Positions 1 to 10,949 of a stretch of 64,000 bases of DNA are shown here, piece by piece; the first letter of the stretch is position 1, and each line of letters opens with the position of its first letter. This DNA comes from Takakia lepidozioides. Its lineage: Eukaryota; Streptophyta; Takakiopsida; Takakiales; Takakiaceae. Location: the NCBI GenBank assembly GCA_030704615.1, contig CM060732.1, forward strand, positions 79,194,171 through 79,258,170. The letters run 5' to 3'. Both the position numbers and the translations under genes were made by a program. The notes under the pieces are model-generated. The model had not been told where the DNA came from. It searched no databases and saw only the letters and a program-made list of their open reading frames with translations.

Positions 1-859
1 CGTGGAACCTGTGCAATGGATTCTACCTTAGTCTGCTGTACCCCCAATCCTCCAGGATATATCATGTGACCTAGATACTCAATCTGGTTGTGGAAAAACT
101 TGCACTTTCCCGGATGTAACTTCAATCCGTGCGTCCTCAAGCGCTCAAATACCCCCTGAAGGTGTCTCTCATGCTCCTCCACCGTAGCACTAAAGATGAT
201 GATGTCATCTATGTAGCACTGAGCAAACTCCACCCCTGCTAGAATCCTGTCCATGACCCTTTGAAACTCAGCAGGAACGTTTTTAAGCCCAAATGGTAAG
301 AACCGCCACTGGTATAGGCAATCCTTCCCGTGCTCATTGATCCCCCAGAATGCCGTCTTTTGCTTATCCGCCTCCTTGATCGGCAACTGGTGATATCCGG
401 ATCGTAAATCCAACGTGCTAAAGACCTTGGAATGCCCAATGGCATCAAAGATCTCCTCTGGTGTCGGCATGGCATACCTATCGGACTTGGTCTGACGATT
501 TACAGGCCGGTAATCACCGCACATACGTCTCTCCGTCCAATTGCCATAGACATCCTTCTTGGCTGGCATCACTGTGGCTGAAGCATACTCTCCACCAGAG
601 AGCTCCACCAAACCTGCCTCCCAAGATCCTGAGTTCTCATCTGAATCAAGGACCTCTCCATGTCACTGTATCTATAGGGTCTCCGAAAGATTGGCGTGTC
701 AGTAGCCAATTCAATGCAAATCTCTTGACCCTTCAGTGCTCCCAAGTCCTTCAAACTGAAGGCAAAGCAATTCTTGTAAGCCCTCAGGAACCGCCGCATA
801 CGTCGTCTCTCTCCTCCGGTGACAATGGGTCCAATGTTAGGCTCCCAATTGTCCTCCAT
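1..859 (-). pseudogene. Reverse transcriptase, N-terminal part (copy 1)
   Basis: Gypsy reverse transcriptase, which copies the element RNA into DNA in the cytoplasmic particle. It begins near 859 with an ORF containing FSLKDLGALKGQEI and FRRPYRYSDMERSL, typical of the pre-RT region. Further along are the FSTLDLRSGYHQ motif (about 380-420) and the catalytic CYIDDIIIFS box (about 195-222). The frame breaks near 640, after MRTQDL, and again before the DLRSGYHQ block, so this copy cannot give an intact RT without frame changes. The window start cuts it after the palm. Copy 2 has the same region at 35,338-36,741. Confidence 0.85.
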
Positions 860-913
860 AACTGCAACCTTAAGTCCAGTGGGCTTAGAGGTAGAGGACG
901 CGTCCCGTGGTTG

Positions 914-1480
914 CTATGCTGCAACCTCTTGAGCAGTACTCCCTTCCTGCTCAGTCAATGACAAGGCCTCATCCTGCCCCATCATCTCATCATTGAGAAC
1001 CTCCTCAACCCGAGAAGAATCCCTAACCTCATCCATCACAGCTGCCTTGGCTGCCAACTCCCTCTGGACCTCGAGCACCTCCCACGTGTGCCATGGATAT
1101 CTACACCCCGTGGTCCTCACCGGCTCGCCCCCACTCGCTGCCTGTACCGTCTCGGTAGGCAGAGAGACCGTCAAGGGAAGTGCACTCCGTACTCTACGTT
1201 GCTCAACCATAGCCAAGCTGATAATCCAGGTCAAGCAATTGAGATCCATTGCTTGCCCCAACACCTGACGACGTGATGCCTCAGAAAGAGAAGACACCGC
1301 CGTGGTCCCAGTGGAAAACCCCATAGCCCGCTCTCGCTCGTCGGCATTAGGCTCCACTATCTGTTGCAGCCAGGTCCACCATCCGAAAAGCATGGGATCC
1401 TGGGAAGCTGAGCAGTGTAGGTAATGCTGCTCGTGGTTGACCCACCACCCTGTTGACCACTGCCAAAGGCGAACGGTCAT
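914..1480 (-). CDS. Polyprotein linker between DNMT and RT, ends in UAG
   Basis: Open frame between the methyltransferase and RT with no domain I recognise; its C-terminal half is acidic (EVLNDEMMGQDEALSLTEQE). It overlaps the end of the methyltransferase ORF in another frame. Copy 2 suggests they were once continuous and that copy 1 lost about 20 bases near 1,370. It ends at a TAG (914-916) followed by CAA CCA, and the frame after the TAG runs on into the pre-RT region. The same TAG and context occur in copy 2 (36,901-36,903). It is probably a spacer of the Pol polyprotein, not a separate enzyme. Confidence 0.55.
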   Translation of the reverse strand: MTVRLWQWSTGWWVNHEQHYLHCSASQDPMLFGWWTWLQQIVEPNADERERAMGFSTGTTAVSSLSEASRRQVLGQAMDLNCLTWIISLAMVEQRRVRSALPLTVSLPTETVQAASGGEPVRTTGCRYPWHTWEVLEVQRELAAKAAVMDEVRDSSRVEEVLNDEMMGQDEALSLTEQEGSTAQEVAA

Positions 1481-2273
1481 CGTGTCTCACACGTTGAGAC
1501 TGCCTCCCTGTGTCCAAAATGTTGTCCACTATAAGGTGTGTTGGCCGCTGCACCCCATCAAATGCACGCTTGAGCAGTGCGGGTGGCATCAAGTTAGTCC
1601 ACCATAGCCGTGGACGATGAGCCCGTGATCCCACTGCAGCTGCATCCAGCAGCACTGCTGACCCAAGCCACGACCGGACTTGATGCACACTGGCCATCAC
1701 CCTGGCCCGAGAATCACCCATCAGTGGCACATTCTCCAAGATGTATGCTGGCGATACAGCTTGATGAAGCTGCAAGTGGCGCAAAATCCGCACCATCTCC
1801 CAAAACAGACCCGTCCTCGAGTCTCGCAATCCATTGCCATGCCCGGCTGATGAATGCCCTTGGCAGGGCCAACCTGCCACTACCAGATCAATGGAGCCAA
1901 CCTGCTTCAAATCCGGCGCCCCCAGCAACGAAATGTCTGCTGGCAAGGCTTGTTGGTATCCACGAACTGCAGACACTGGCAACAAAGCAGGGTACTGCTG
2001 TACCAACTGAACAACATGGCGCAGTGAGACGCGTCGTGCAGTCTCATCCCTCTCCACATACAGGTAACGCCTTACCCGCACACCTGCCTGTAGCACAGCA
2101 GCCAATCCGGTGCTGATCCCGCCAAACAAGTCCAGAAAGCAAATGCCTTCATCCGGATACTGCCACACAATAGGTGTGGTATCCAATGGTGACAACTGAG
2201 GTGGTCCTGGTGCAATACCCGCACTCTCCTCCTCTCGTAATGGTACAAAAGCCTCTACCCAGGCTTGTTGCAC
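1347..2273 (-). CDS. Cytosine-C5 DNA methyltransferase inside a gypsy polyprotein
   Basis: Catalytic domain of a cytosine-5 DNA methyltransferase. In the 308-residue frame, motif I is FLDLFGGISTGL (46-57), the motif II acid is about Glu74, motif IV is GWPCQGHS with the catalytic Cys137, motif VI is LENV (179-182), motif VIII is RAHRPRL (217-223), and a short target-recognition stretch leads to an LLSFPGSH segment resembling motif IX. A clear motif X is not evident and the domain is small for the family. No BAH, chromo or PWWP domain is seen. It lies after the protease, in the same frame as gag-PR but separated from it by one TAG (2,289-2,291); copy 2 has CAG there. The listed start is a GTG inside the polyprotein, so no independent start is implied. 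All main catalytic residues are present, so this copy could be active. Confidence 0.85.
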   Translation of the reverse strand: MQQAWVEAFVPLREEESAGIAPGPPQLSPLDTTPIVWQYPDEGICFLDLFGGISTGLAAVLQAGVRVRRYLYVERDETARRVSLRHVVQLVQQYPALLPVSAVRGYQQALPADISLLGAPDLKQVGSIDLVVAGWPCQGHSSAGHGNGLRDSRTGLFWEMVRILRHLQLHQAVSPAYILENVPLMGDSRARVMASVHQVRSWLGSAVLLDAAAVGSRAHRPRLWWTNLMPPALLKRAFDGVQRPTHLIVDNILDTGRQSQRVRHDDRSPLAVVNRVVGQPRAALPTLLSFPGSHAFRMVDLAATDSGA

Positions 2274-2291
2274 CCGTCGATCAGCAACCTA

Positions 2292-4883
2292 CTGCAAATC
2301 CTTGCTCGTACCCCACAATGGAGTATGAGCAACCATGGCAGGCAACTCCGCCACACCATGCATGTCATCCTGCTCTGCTGGAGGTGGCACATCCTCTGCA
2401 TGGGCATTGCCTTCCAGCAACTCTCTAGGCCAACTAACTGCAGCTGTAAAGGCCGCTAGTGTTTGCATCTTGCCCCGTTGGGCAGCCGCAATACCCCCAA
2501 TGAATGTCACAGGGAGCTGTGCACGACGACCATCCCCTGACTGCCATCCAGGCCTGTAGAATGCTGACTCCTCCCAAAAGTCTAGGGTGAAGCCCATGGG
2601 GTATAACACTGCCCCACCAACGAGGACATCGTAACAGACCGCGTTTGTCACAATGGCCTTGGCTCGCATTACTGAGCCATCGATAGGATGATCCGGCTGC
2701 AGTCTAATGGCCAACTGATGTCGTGTCATGCCCCGAGCCTGCTCTGATCCTCCCAGAGATGTCTGTATCTGGAAAGGACAAGGCTCCATATCCGCCTCCA
2801 TGAGGCCCAAAACTGCAATAGCAGCTTTGCCCAACATCAGTGGCTGAGCTCCCGAGTCCAACAAAACCCGAAGTGGCCGGTACTTCTTGCCTGCCGGTCC
2901 ACTCAAAGAGAAAATGCCATCCTGGTTGTCTAACAAGACAACTCCAGGTGTCACCATGGCGCGTTCAAAGGCTGGCCTAGCTGGCAGCTCCATCAACCTG
3001 GCAACTGCAGCTTGCCAAGGCGCAGCCGTGGCAGTCTTGACCCTCAAATCCGAGGATCCATCTGCCACTACACCTTCCAGTAACTCCGCAGAAGATGAAG
3101 TGACCTCCCCACTCTCACAGAGTGTTGCTGCTAGTCTGAACATTGCAGCTGGCATTACCCCCGGCGTCGCAATCATGGTTGCCGAGAATAGTGGGGCTTG
3201 ACACACAGAGGTGGCTGCCCCCAATAACACACCGGCTGTACTAGCCTTGGTAGCAGGTGTCAGTGCTGCACGTGTAGCTCTCCCCAATGACATAGTAATG
3301 TCCGCCTCGGTAACAGTCGGGCGAGAACTAGGTGCCATGGATGGCGTTGACACTGTCTCCGCCAAGGTGAACGACTGAGGCAGCCTTGCCTGATGGCTTG
3401 CCTCCCCACGTTGTGGATCCAACTCCACCTCTGCACCTCGTGGCTCAGGAACTCGTGCTGCTCTTCGAGTCACGGCTGCAGCAGACTCCACCTGCACTGG
3501 TGGTAGTGCTGCTCCGCACATAAATCCCATGCCTCCCATATCTCCTCCCTCAAGCGCAGGAGGTGGACCATGCCGCCTGGGAGCCGGTACCGCCTGAGCT
3601 GTAGCCATGGCAGCGAGCCTCTGCTCTAGCTGCTGAAGCCGGTTGGCCATGCCTTGGTCAACACCCTGACCTCCGCGTCCTTGGTCATGTTGAGCTTGCC
3701 CTTGGCCTGCACCTCGTGCCCGACCACCTCGTCCTCTCTGGGCTGGTCCACCTCGCCCCCGGCCACCATTGTTCCCTTGGAACTGGCCTGGGCGCAACTC
3801 AGGATGCAAGTCATAACACTGGGCATCTCCATGCCCATACTTGCCACAATGCCCACACTGCAACTGTGCAGGCTGTGCTTTTGCCGGCCTTCTGCCATTC
3901 TCTGGGCAATCTCTCTTGACATGGGGTCCTCCACATGTCCAACATATCACCCCTGGTTGCTGTTGGCCTGCAAAAGATGCCATGGGCCTCTGCACCTGAG
4001 GTCCCCTATAAGCTCCATGGAACTTGGGTTGGGAAACCTTGCCCCCCTGACCACGCTGTTGGGCAGTCCCTTGTGCCTGTGGGCTGGCAGCTGCGCCTCG
4101 TGCAGGCATGTCCTTGCCAAATCCAATGGTAACAACTCGCTCCTCCACCATGTTGAGCTCAATCTGCTCAGCGAGCAGAAACACATCTGCTAATGTGGGT
4201 TGGGCTGCTTGTAACAGGGTTGCATCCCGCACCCTTCTCCTGAGCTCCTTATCTAAAATGCCATACCAGAACTGGATTGCCTGAGCTTCAGTAACCCCTT
4301 GGGTCACACTTATCAAGCGCCTCATACGAGTGTACGCCTCTTGCATGCTCTCATTGGGTTTGCACTGGAAGTCTTGCAAACTTCGCAGCTTCTCTGTCCG
4401 TACACCTTGGTAGTTCCTCCGCAACTCCTGGAAGAACTCCACCACCGGGTTGAATCTAGGCACATGTGTTGTAGTCGTGGCAGGAGGAGTAGTAGCACCT
4501 TTTGAACTGGTACCACCTGCAGAAGTACCGGCACTACTTGTTCCACTACTAGTGCTGGCAGTGGGAGATATTGGTACTGATGTAGCTACTGGTCGCGTCG
4601 TGCCTCGAGTAATGGAGACGTAGTCAGGTGACCAATACATCCTCCACTCCTCAATCTCTGCTTCATGTCCTCGCCTGAACTCGTGGTAATCGTCCATAGG
4701 CGGGCCTTCCAAATGCTGGAACAGTCCCTTCTATGCCATGAATGGGGTGAATAACTGTGGATTGCGCATCTGCTGCAAATCACACCAGCTGTCGAAGTCC
4801 TAGATAAAGTCATTCAACTCGATTGTGCCCACAGCTCCAGAGTACCTACGAGGCCCCTTGGTAGCTCCATACATCTCCTCCAT
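2292..4883 (-). CDS. Gag-protease polyprotein (copy 1)
   Basis: Gag packages the element RNA and the protease matures the particle. The N-terminus starts at an ATG at 4,883 (MEEMYGATKGPRRYSG) but has in-frame stops near 4,801 and 4,731; from 4,712 the frame is open for 807 residues. The capsid-like part has FFQELRRNYQG and MRRLISVTQGVTEAQ, as in retrotransposon gag domains. Two zinc knuckles follow (CWTCGGPHVKRDC, then CGHCGKYGHGDAQC), then an RG-rich stretch, and a retropepsin-like LLDSGAQPLMLG active site near 2,850. The early stops, absent from copy 3, indicate decay of the N-terminus. A TAG at 2,289-2,291 ends the frame exactly at the junction with the methyltransferase. Confidence 0.85.
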
Positions 4884-5615
4884 GTCGTCCCACAACAATG
4901 GCGAATGAAACTGCACACCTGTTGATGAAGCCTCCGAGTCTGTGTCTGACTCTACACTAGTTGAGGGTGGAGGTGAAGGTGGTCTGAAACGAACACCTCG
5001 TCTGGTGAACCCACTCTCACTGCTACTGCCTGTAGCCGTACTCCCCTAAGAACCCCTGGGTAACTCCGTGATGACACTCACAATGTGCACCTCCCCCACG
5101 TGACACTATAAGGCTCTATTACTAATTCTAATAGTGACACGGGTAGGCACCTGTTGCAATTTAAGGGTCATATCCCAGTGGCTCAGGGCACCTGCACCTG
5201 CATCCACCGCAAGAACTCATATGGTTGGCTGGTCATCAACCCAGTCTCACCACAGAAGAAACACTGGTGGTCTTGCCGGTCATCACTCCAGCCTCACCAC
5301 CGACAGCATACTCTAGGATTGACCGGTGATCAAATCCGGCCTAATCCCAAAGCAAGCGCCCACACAAAACCAATATGGCACACAGTCAAGCATGCAGGTG
5401 TTGGGGGGGATCCAAACACAAGAAATCAAAACATCAACACCCCCACACCAAAATCCAGCTGCAATGCTGATCCTGCAAAATAGCCCAGCCCAAAACCCCG
5501 GACTGAATGGCCTCCACCAAGAGAGGCTATGGCAACTACGAGTACAAGGTAATGAAAATAGTACAGAGATGGAGGGGAAGAATAGAAGCCCGCCCAAGCA
5601 AGATCTAATCCTGAT
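4884..5615 (-). other. Leader between 5' ORF and gag (copy 1)
   Basis: Non-coding stretch shared almost base for base with 40,848-41,607 of copy 2, and in part with 58,680-59,148 of copy 3 in the opposite orientation. It holds a short imperfect repeat of a TGGTGAGGCTGG-like phrase (minus strand) near 5,220-5,300. I see no gene; open frames here are short and not supported. Confidence 0.6.
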
Positions 5616-6364
5616 CTATGCTATCAACTGCCAGACTTCTCTCAAAGTGCCTCGCTCTGCATGATGGTAAGGTGTAGGAGGTATATCTATGTCCAGAAAC
5701 CTGCTACTAACCTTGTCCCAAGCTACAGTAGCTCGCTCTAACCAACCCTCCTCCTCTTTCTGCCAGGTAGAGACAAAGCAACACTCTGCTATCTCCCGCT
5801 CACTGAATACTAAAGAAAACAAAGGTAGGGTCTGATAGTCTCTCAACTCGAAAGCTTTGAGACGGTTGCGGGTGTCCTCATTGCGAATGACTGCATCTCC
5901 TTCAAACAGAACAAACTTGTCATCGCTAATGAACCCCCGCTCGTGGTTGCCTTGTGTAGAGCGTGTCCGGCTGCAACGCTATTTGATTGCACAAACTTGT
6001 GTAGCTCCTGCTGCTCTACTCCAATACACCACGGCCTTGTGGCTGAACACCTTGGTCCCCAGGGCTGTCTTTGGCTGTGTTCCAAGCCTAGCTTTCACCC
6101 ACTTTGGTATTTCACCTACAGTGCAGAACTGCTGGCTCCAACAGAGTTCTGACTGTCAAAAGCAATATTGAGGCCCTCAACGCCAACTACAGCATTTTGT
6201 TGTCCACTGCTAATGCCTGACTCCCAGTATGCAATCAACTCGTCCAACTGTTCTCCACTCAAATCAGTCTGAGTTCCTTGGGAAACATAAATCTTGTCCC
6301 CTTGGGTGCACAGGCTAAGAGAAGAGACCTGCCCTTCAATTACGTCCTCATTTCCCCCAGCCAT
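5616..6364 (-). pseudogene. 5' ORF upstream of gag, broken (copy 1)
   Basis: Three overlapping minus-strand frames (6,364-6,116, 6,085-5,843, 5,846-5,616) together match the single 240-residue ORF at 42,330-41,608 of copy 2, starting MAGGNEDVI. Function unknown: no motif recognised, no signal peptide or membrane segment seen. Its position between leader and gag is unusual for gypsy elements, which normally begin with gag. Frameshifts here show this copy is broken. Confidence 0.6.
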
Positions 6365-8350
6365 ACAAGGGATACATCCCCAGATTTATCTCTCATGTAG
6401 ACCAGAACAGGTTCTAGAAATAGGATTGTGGATCTTTTATGGCACACTCACACTCTAAAAATTCCATAGATTTCTAGCAGAGTCCCAAAAACAAAAACCA
6501 GATCTACCTAGGTAGATATCCCCTTTCTGCAGCTATCCCCTAAAAAACTGAGTCAAACGGAGCTCATTTGACAAAGATATGACCAACTAGGCTCTAAATC
6601 ATTTAAATTAGATCAAAAGGCTTTTTGTTTTTTTGTTTTTTTTTTTAAACACAAAAATGTTCTTGCCATTAAAAACTGTTCCCACGTTTTTTGCGATTCC
6701 CTGCAGGTTCCCATCAAGGTCAAAATACCGTGCCCTGCGAGTGCCCGAAATGGTGGATTTGCAGTCTACCAACTGAGGTTGTTGTGCTGAGATCCTCCTT
6801 CGCAGGTACACGCTTGGCAGCTGATGCTCGTCCTGCACCCCGGGTCTGCCATGCCTCTGGCGTCAGGGCGACTGTTTCACTCTCCAGCGGCTCACTCCAG
6901 AAAAGGGATGGACGCTTGCATTTCTATAGTGAAGGTTTGTAGCAAGTAAGGTGCGTCGCTTGCCTCGGGAGAGTAGATTATGCAAGCAATTATAGTGGCA
7001 CCTGCTTGGTAGGAGCAATCAGCCTTTTACCGTAAACTCCATGTAAAGAGTTCATGGTCGGTGCAGTTGGGCGACAATAGTGTGTTGATGCTGCTGAAGA
7101 AATGGAATGAGAGATGTGTAGATGGAGCAATCGGTGAGTGCCCAGGTTGCAGCGGGAGTCTCCTGCTTGTCTCTGTCCAAATTGGGCTTTCTGGCGGGCT
7201 CCAGTCCCTCGCAGGGCAAGCACCACCTGTACTTCCACTCCTGAGACTTTGCTCGAGAGTTGCTGAAGTTAGGTTTAGTTAGTGATTTGAGATCAGAGTT
7301 GGTTTGTTCAAAATGGGTTGTCTAGGAAGACGATCGTCTGCTCTCGCCTCCTTCAGTCCTTCCTCAGACTGGAATACAGCTATCTCTTCAACACCATTTG
7401 CAGCTTGGATTCGTTCAACATCTACAACTGCAGGCTTGGCATAAAGCTCACTGAGCTCATTTCGAGTGCTCCCTTCCTCCCAGGCCTAAAGAGGGTGTCA
7501 AACTTATGGTTGCCTTCATTGTCCTGTTGCAACTCCATACAGACATCTCAACTTCCGTCTCTGTAACTCTTTCATGCAGCCTGACGAGGTTCTTCTTAGC
7601 AGCCAGAGGTGACTTCTTATGCTGACACGACATCTATGTAGCACCAGTGGCCAGCCTGTCTGATATCGCTAGCAAGACGTCCAAATCTCTCATTTTCACA
7701 TATCTGTAGGGTTTCACGTTCATCATCTCCATTGCTGCAATGTTGTAATTTGGCCTTGCTATGACGTCTTGTCCCAGCTGCAGAACATAATGGTATTGGA
7801 TTCTCTTCATAGGGCATTCTCAGCTCCTTGGTCTCTTGCTCCACGTCGCCTCCTCTGCTTCATTCAGTCTGGCTACGCCATTCTCCTCCCTGCAACAAAA
7901 TCTTCTACATCGTCCCCATCTCCTCACCGCGGACAGATGTGGCAGCCAAGAACTCTCCTGTCGCCACTGCTTAGGGCTGCTCCACGGACCTCAAAACAGA
8001 TTGATCAAGATTCCCCACACAAGTACAACCTGACGCAGGCCCTTCTGAAGACGTCGCAGCAAACTACAAACTGATTCGCTCACAGCCTCAAAACACGGCA
8101 CCGGCTGTTTGCTTCAAGATTGAGTCCCTAGCATAGCTTGAATGAGACGCATACTTGTGGTTGAGAGCCTTGGATAGACGAAAAGACCCGACTTCCCAAA
8201 CAGTGCCAGAGCCCACAGAGAAAATAGAAGAATGTGGGGATCTGCATATCTCTTGGACTCATAGATTAACAAGTTATATTATAATAGTGCTAAGAAAAAC
8301 ATCATATCTAGCTTAGCACTAGAAAACTAGATAGAGTCATCTCACTTGAG
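6365..8350. other. Long leader without a supported gene
   Basis: About 2 kb between the 5' ORF and the LTR-like repeat. It includes T-runs at 6,627-6,647 and several short ORFs on both strands with no recognisable product. Copy 2 lacks most of this (a 43-T tract lies at the matching place, 42,590-42,632), so copy 2 carries a deletion or copy 1 an insertion. I see no RNA gene. Confidence 0.5.
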
Positions 8351-8705
8351 TGATAAGAAAAGCTAAGAACACACTCTTAACACAAGAAACATGAAATCCA
8401 TCTCATCATCACTCTTTCAGATAATAGTCGAGCCAGGGGCACCCCAAGCTATGGGGACTCCACCCCACAACAACCTATCCTCCCATCATAAGTACACTCA
8501 GTTCTAGACGATAAAGGAGCTCGGTCGCGCAGGCTCAACTCAAGAGAGATGAGCTGCGCAACTGCCGCTCTCGTGAAGATAAGACGGTTCAGGTGTCAAA
8601 CTAAACTTTGACACCTGACTTAACACTTGACCTAAATCCAAGTGTTAAGTACAAATAACTAGCTTTATTCTAGTCATTTTCACACTGTGCTTATTTAACT
8701 TGACA
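8351..8705 (-). repeat. LTR-like repeat A
   Basis: About 355 bp starting TGATAAG and ending TTGACA, closely matched by repeats at 18,607-18,955 and 42,665-43,013. All three share sharp edges at TGATAAG and TTGACA. It contains an internal inverted repeat (AGGTGTCAA...TTGACACCT, then a CACTTG/CAAGTG pair). The TG...CA ends and position at the outer end of copy 1 suggest the 5' LTR, but no primer-binding site is obvious beside it. Confidence 0.6.
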
Positions 8706-8841
8706 GAGGCTATTTTTGTAGTGTCTCCTGCTTCGTAATGCGGTGCTTCGTAATGCAGTCTCCGTTCGTCACATGAAATCCGAGCTTGACAATATTTTGG
8801 TTCTCTAGCAAAAGGAACAGAAAACACAATGAATCATTTAC

Positions 8842-10301
8842 CTTCCATTGTCTAGTCTCCAACTTCGTTGTGTGATCGTTGTACTTTTTCAGCCTCCCCC
8901 TCAGCTCGAAGAAATTTCGGGCATGTGCAGCTTTCTCGGGAAATGTTGTGTCAAATTTTTGCGCCTTATTCGGGTCGTTTAGGAGCTTAGATACCTTCAC
9001 GAGCCTCATTAGATCCTTTGACCATATAATCTTTGAGGGCCAGTCAGTGTAGTACTTCTTAAGATTGTCGTCGTCTACGTCTTGCACAAGTTCCTGCGAC
9101 AGAATTGAATAAGGTCAGAAATGATATCGACCTAACAAGAATGTTGTTTAAAGTTCATGAACCTCCACTGTCTAGTGGAGGTTCATGTTGTTACAAAAAT
9201 TGGAATTTGTTGAGAAATATACCTTGGCAGCAATGATCGTGTGTTGTCCACCGATGACGAAGAATCTGGAATTTTCCACCTCGTTCCAGTTTCGAGGTTT
9301 CGAATTAGAAACCTCCATAGGCTTCTCGGGGTTTACGAGAATCAAATAAACTGGATGTTTGGAGTCGAACACCCGGAGCTGGTAAAGACGCGCTTTGACT
9401 TCGTCTTTGTGCTTCACATTTAGGGGCCTGTACACCATATCCCTGGGAGCAAGCTCCATCATGGAAACTTTGACGTTATGGGTCGCCTCAAACCCAAAAG
9501 GAAACATGTCCTTGTAGTCTTGCTCCAGCCTCTCCAGCATCTTCTCACACTTCTCTTTGTCGAATATGTCTGCAGCCTTGGGTTTCTTGTTATCTGTCAT
9601 GAACGCGGGATCCATCTCCTCCTTTTGTTTCTTCTTTCCCCCTGATGTCCCGGCTTCATTCTCATCACCACCGGCGTCAATGGATTTCCGTTTTCCCTTC
9701 TTTGGCCTCCCTCTTGCAGCCTCCTCCTCCCGGGTCTTTGCTTTAGGTAAAGCACATCCAAGAAAATACCCCAAGCCATGCAAAATCCTTCATCTGTAAA
9801 TTGAGTACCCTCGTCGCAATATGTGAACCCCGCCCTAATGGACTCTCTCATCATGGCCTTCCTTAGAATTCGTACCTCCAATTTGAAGCCAAACGTTCTG
9901 GGAAATCTACCATCTTCCATCATGAACATTACCAGCATTGGAAATTCCACCTCCATCTCTAGCTCTACGTCGACCACATCTGCATATTTGAGCTCAGCGA
10001 CCTCTGCACCAATCTTGTATTGGAACCGGAACTTATGGTCCGGAGGTGTGCCAACGGGTACAATGCCCCATTCTGTGATCTCCGGGTTGAGCTCAAAAAT
10101 TGCCAAGTGATCATTCTTGAAATTCGGAGATTTTTGAGAAACAAAAGAACCACAGATAGGTTTGCACATTCCAACAATACAATCCCTGGGGGTGATGTTG
10201 CTGTGCACAGAACAAACCACCTCTGTCGTCAGACACATATCATAACAACCATACAAAACTCCCAGGACAGTAACCTCCATTGTCCAGTGGAGGTTCACCA
10301 C
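8842..10301 (-). CDS. ParB-like domain protein, 3'-truncated, multi-exon
   Basis: Minus-strand gene with at least three coding blocks. The middle block ends FFVIGGQHTIIAAK, the G-x-x-x-x-x-A box of ParB/sulfiredoxin-fold N-terminal domains, preceded by a basic Lys-rich stretch (RPKKGKRK) that may be a nuclear signal. A 129-bp GT-AG intron (9,094-9,222) follows and holds palindrome 9,156-9,187. The next exon is 8,842-9,093 (begins ELVQDVDDDN) with a good donor at its end, but sequence beyond is replaced by repeat A. A one-base frame change near 9,745-9,783 separates the first two blocks. In bacteria this fold binds CTP or cuts DNA; in phages it is often joined to DNA methylases. No methyltransferase part remains here. 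The start at 10,301 is only the first Met. Confidence 0.55.
9156..9187. repeat. Element 1 palindrome, copy 1 (intronic)
   Basis: 32-nt inverted repeat with 14-nt arms CATGAACCTCCACT and AGTGGAGGTTCATG around GTCT. It lies inside the 9,094-9,222 intron of the ParB-like gene. Confidence 0.9.
10272..10295. repeat. Element 1 palindrome, copy 2
   Basis: AACCTCCAT-TGTCC-AGTGGAGGTT, one arm mismatch. It lies at the 5' edge of the first ParB-like block, probably in an intron or 5' untranslated part; the ORF crosses it, so the true exon edge is probably further left. Confidence 0.8.
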
Positions 10302-10667
10302 GTCACATGCTCATAGCTGACAGATAAAAGAATCCAATTCAGGAGAAAAAAAAGATATCACTCATAAGAAGAAAAAAACATTTATTCAGAGAAGGCTCGT
10401 TTCGCCATTCAATACATCATGCAGTCTCAAAATTGTTCGAATAACGAATACCCAATATCTACAAGAACTCGATATTCTTTTGTAAGATGAGGTTCATCTT
10501 TTCATTTTCTTATATCTACAATAACTACAGGAGGCTCTCTCGAATCATCCTCAAGGTTTCAGGGGAGTACTCTCTAGGGGTATATGTCAAAGAATCTCCG
10601 GGGATGTATTCTGGAGAATATCCAGGGACGTACTTAGGAGAATTTGCAGGGACATATTCTGGAGAAT

Positions 10668-10949
10668 TTACAAGGACAGATACTGCATATTGAGGAGGGT
10701 GAGGACTGTATCCGGAGTGGATGGGAGGACAAATCCCGGGTACTGTTCATTATCTCCTACAGAAATGTCATTATCTGAATCAGACTGAAGATTGCACTCA
10801 TCGCTTTCATCTTTCTCTTCCTCTGTTTCCTCCGTTGTCTCCCGTCGAATAAGTCCCTCGAACATTGATTCGTCACTGCCCGGAGTTATGAAGGAGTACA
10901 AGTTTGGCCCATGTTTGATGCGACCCATTTGTTTATCATGATCCTGCAA
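10668..10949 (-). pseudogene. Orphan exon: acidic C-terminal tail
   Basis: 93 residues ending in a stop, with a run rich in E, D and S (TEETEEEKDESDE...). The segment before it (LYSFITPGSDESMFEGLIRR) resembles the end of the ParB-methyltransferase gene of element 2 (LFAYEEDSSVWGSHLEGLQR, then an acidic tail). I infer it is the last exon of a methyltransferase gene whose earlier exons are missing or displaced by the repeat at about 11,230-11,910. The similarity is weak and judged by eye. Confidence 0.35.

Larger units (their letters stand above)
1..8705 (-). mobile_element. DNMT-carrying Ty3/gypsy element, copy 1 (partial)
   Basis: Read on the minus strand the order is LTR-like repeat (8,351-8,705), about 2 kb leader, a 5' ORF (6,364-5,616), gag with two zinc knuckles and protease (4,883-2,292), a cytosine-C5 DNA methyltransferase (2,273-1,347), a linker, and reverse transcriptase running off the window start. 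RT, YIDD box and DSG protease place it in Ty3/gypsy. The same order recurs in copy 2 (18,607-43,013), so the methyltransferase is part of the element family and not a chance neighbour. The 3' half lies outside the window. Assigning 8,351-8,705 as the 5' LTR is inference from a similar repeat at the matching end of copy 2. Confidence 0.8.

Noticed and set aside
3626-4193. Plus-strand ORFs antisense to gag (also at 39,600-40,100 and, minus, at 59,822-60,358).
   Set aside because: They mirror the well-supported gag frame and vary with it; no independent motifs.
6365-8350. Possible host genes in the copy 1 leader.
   Set aside because: Short ORFs on both strands without motifs or consistent splice signals.
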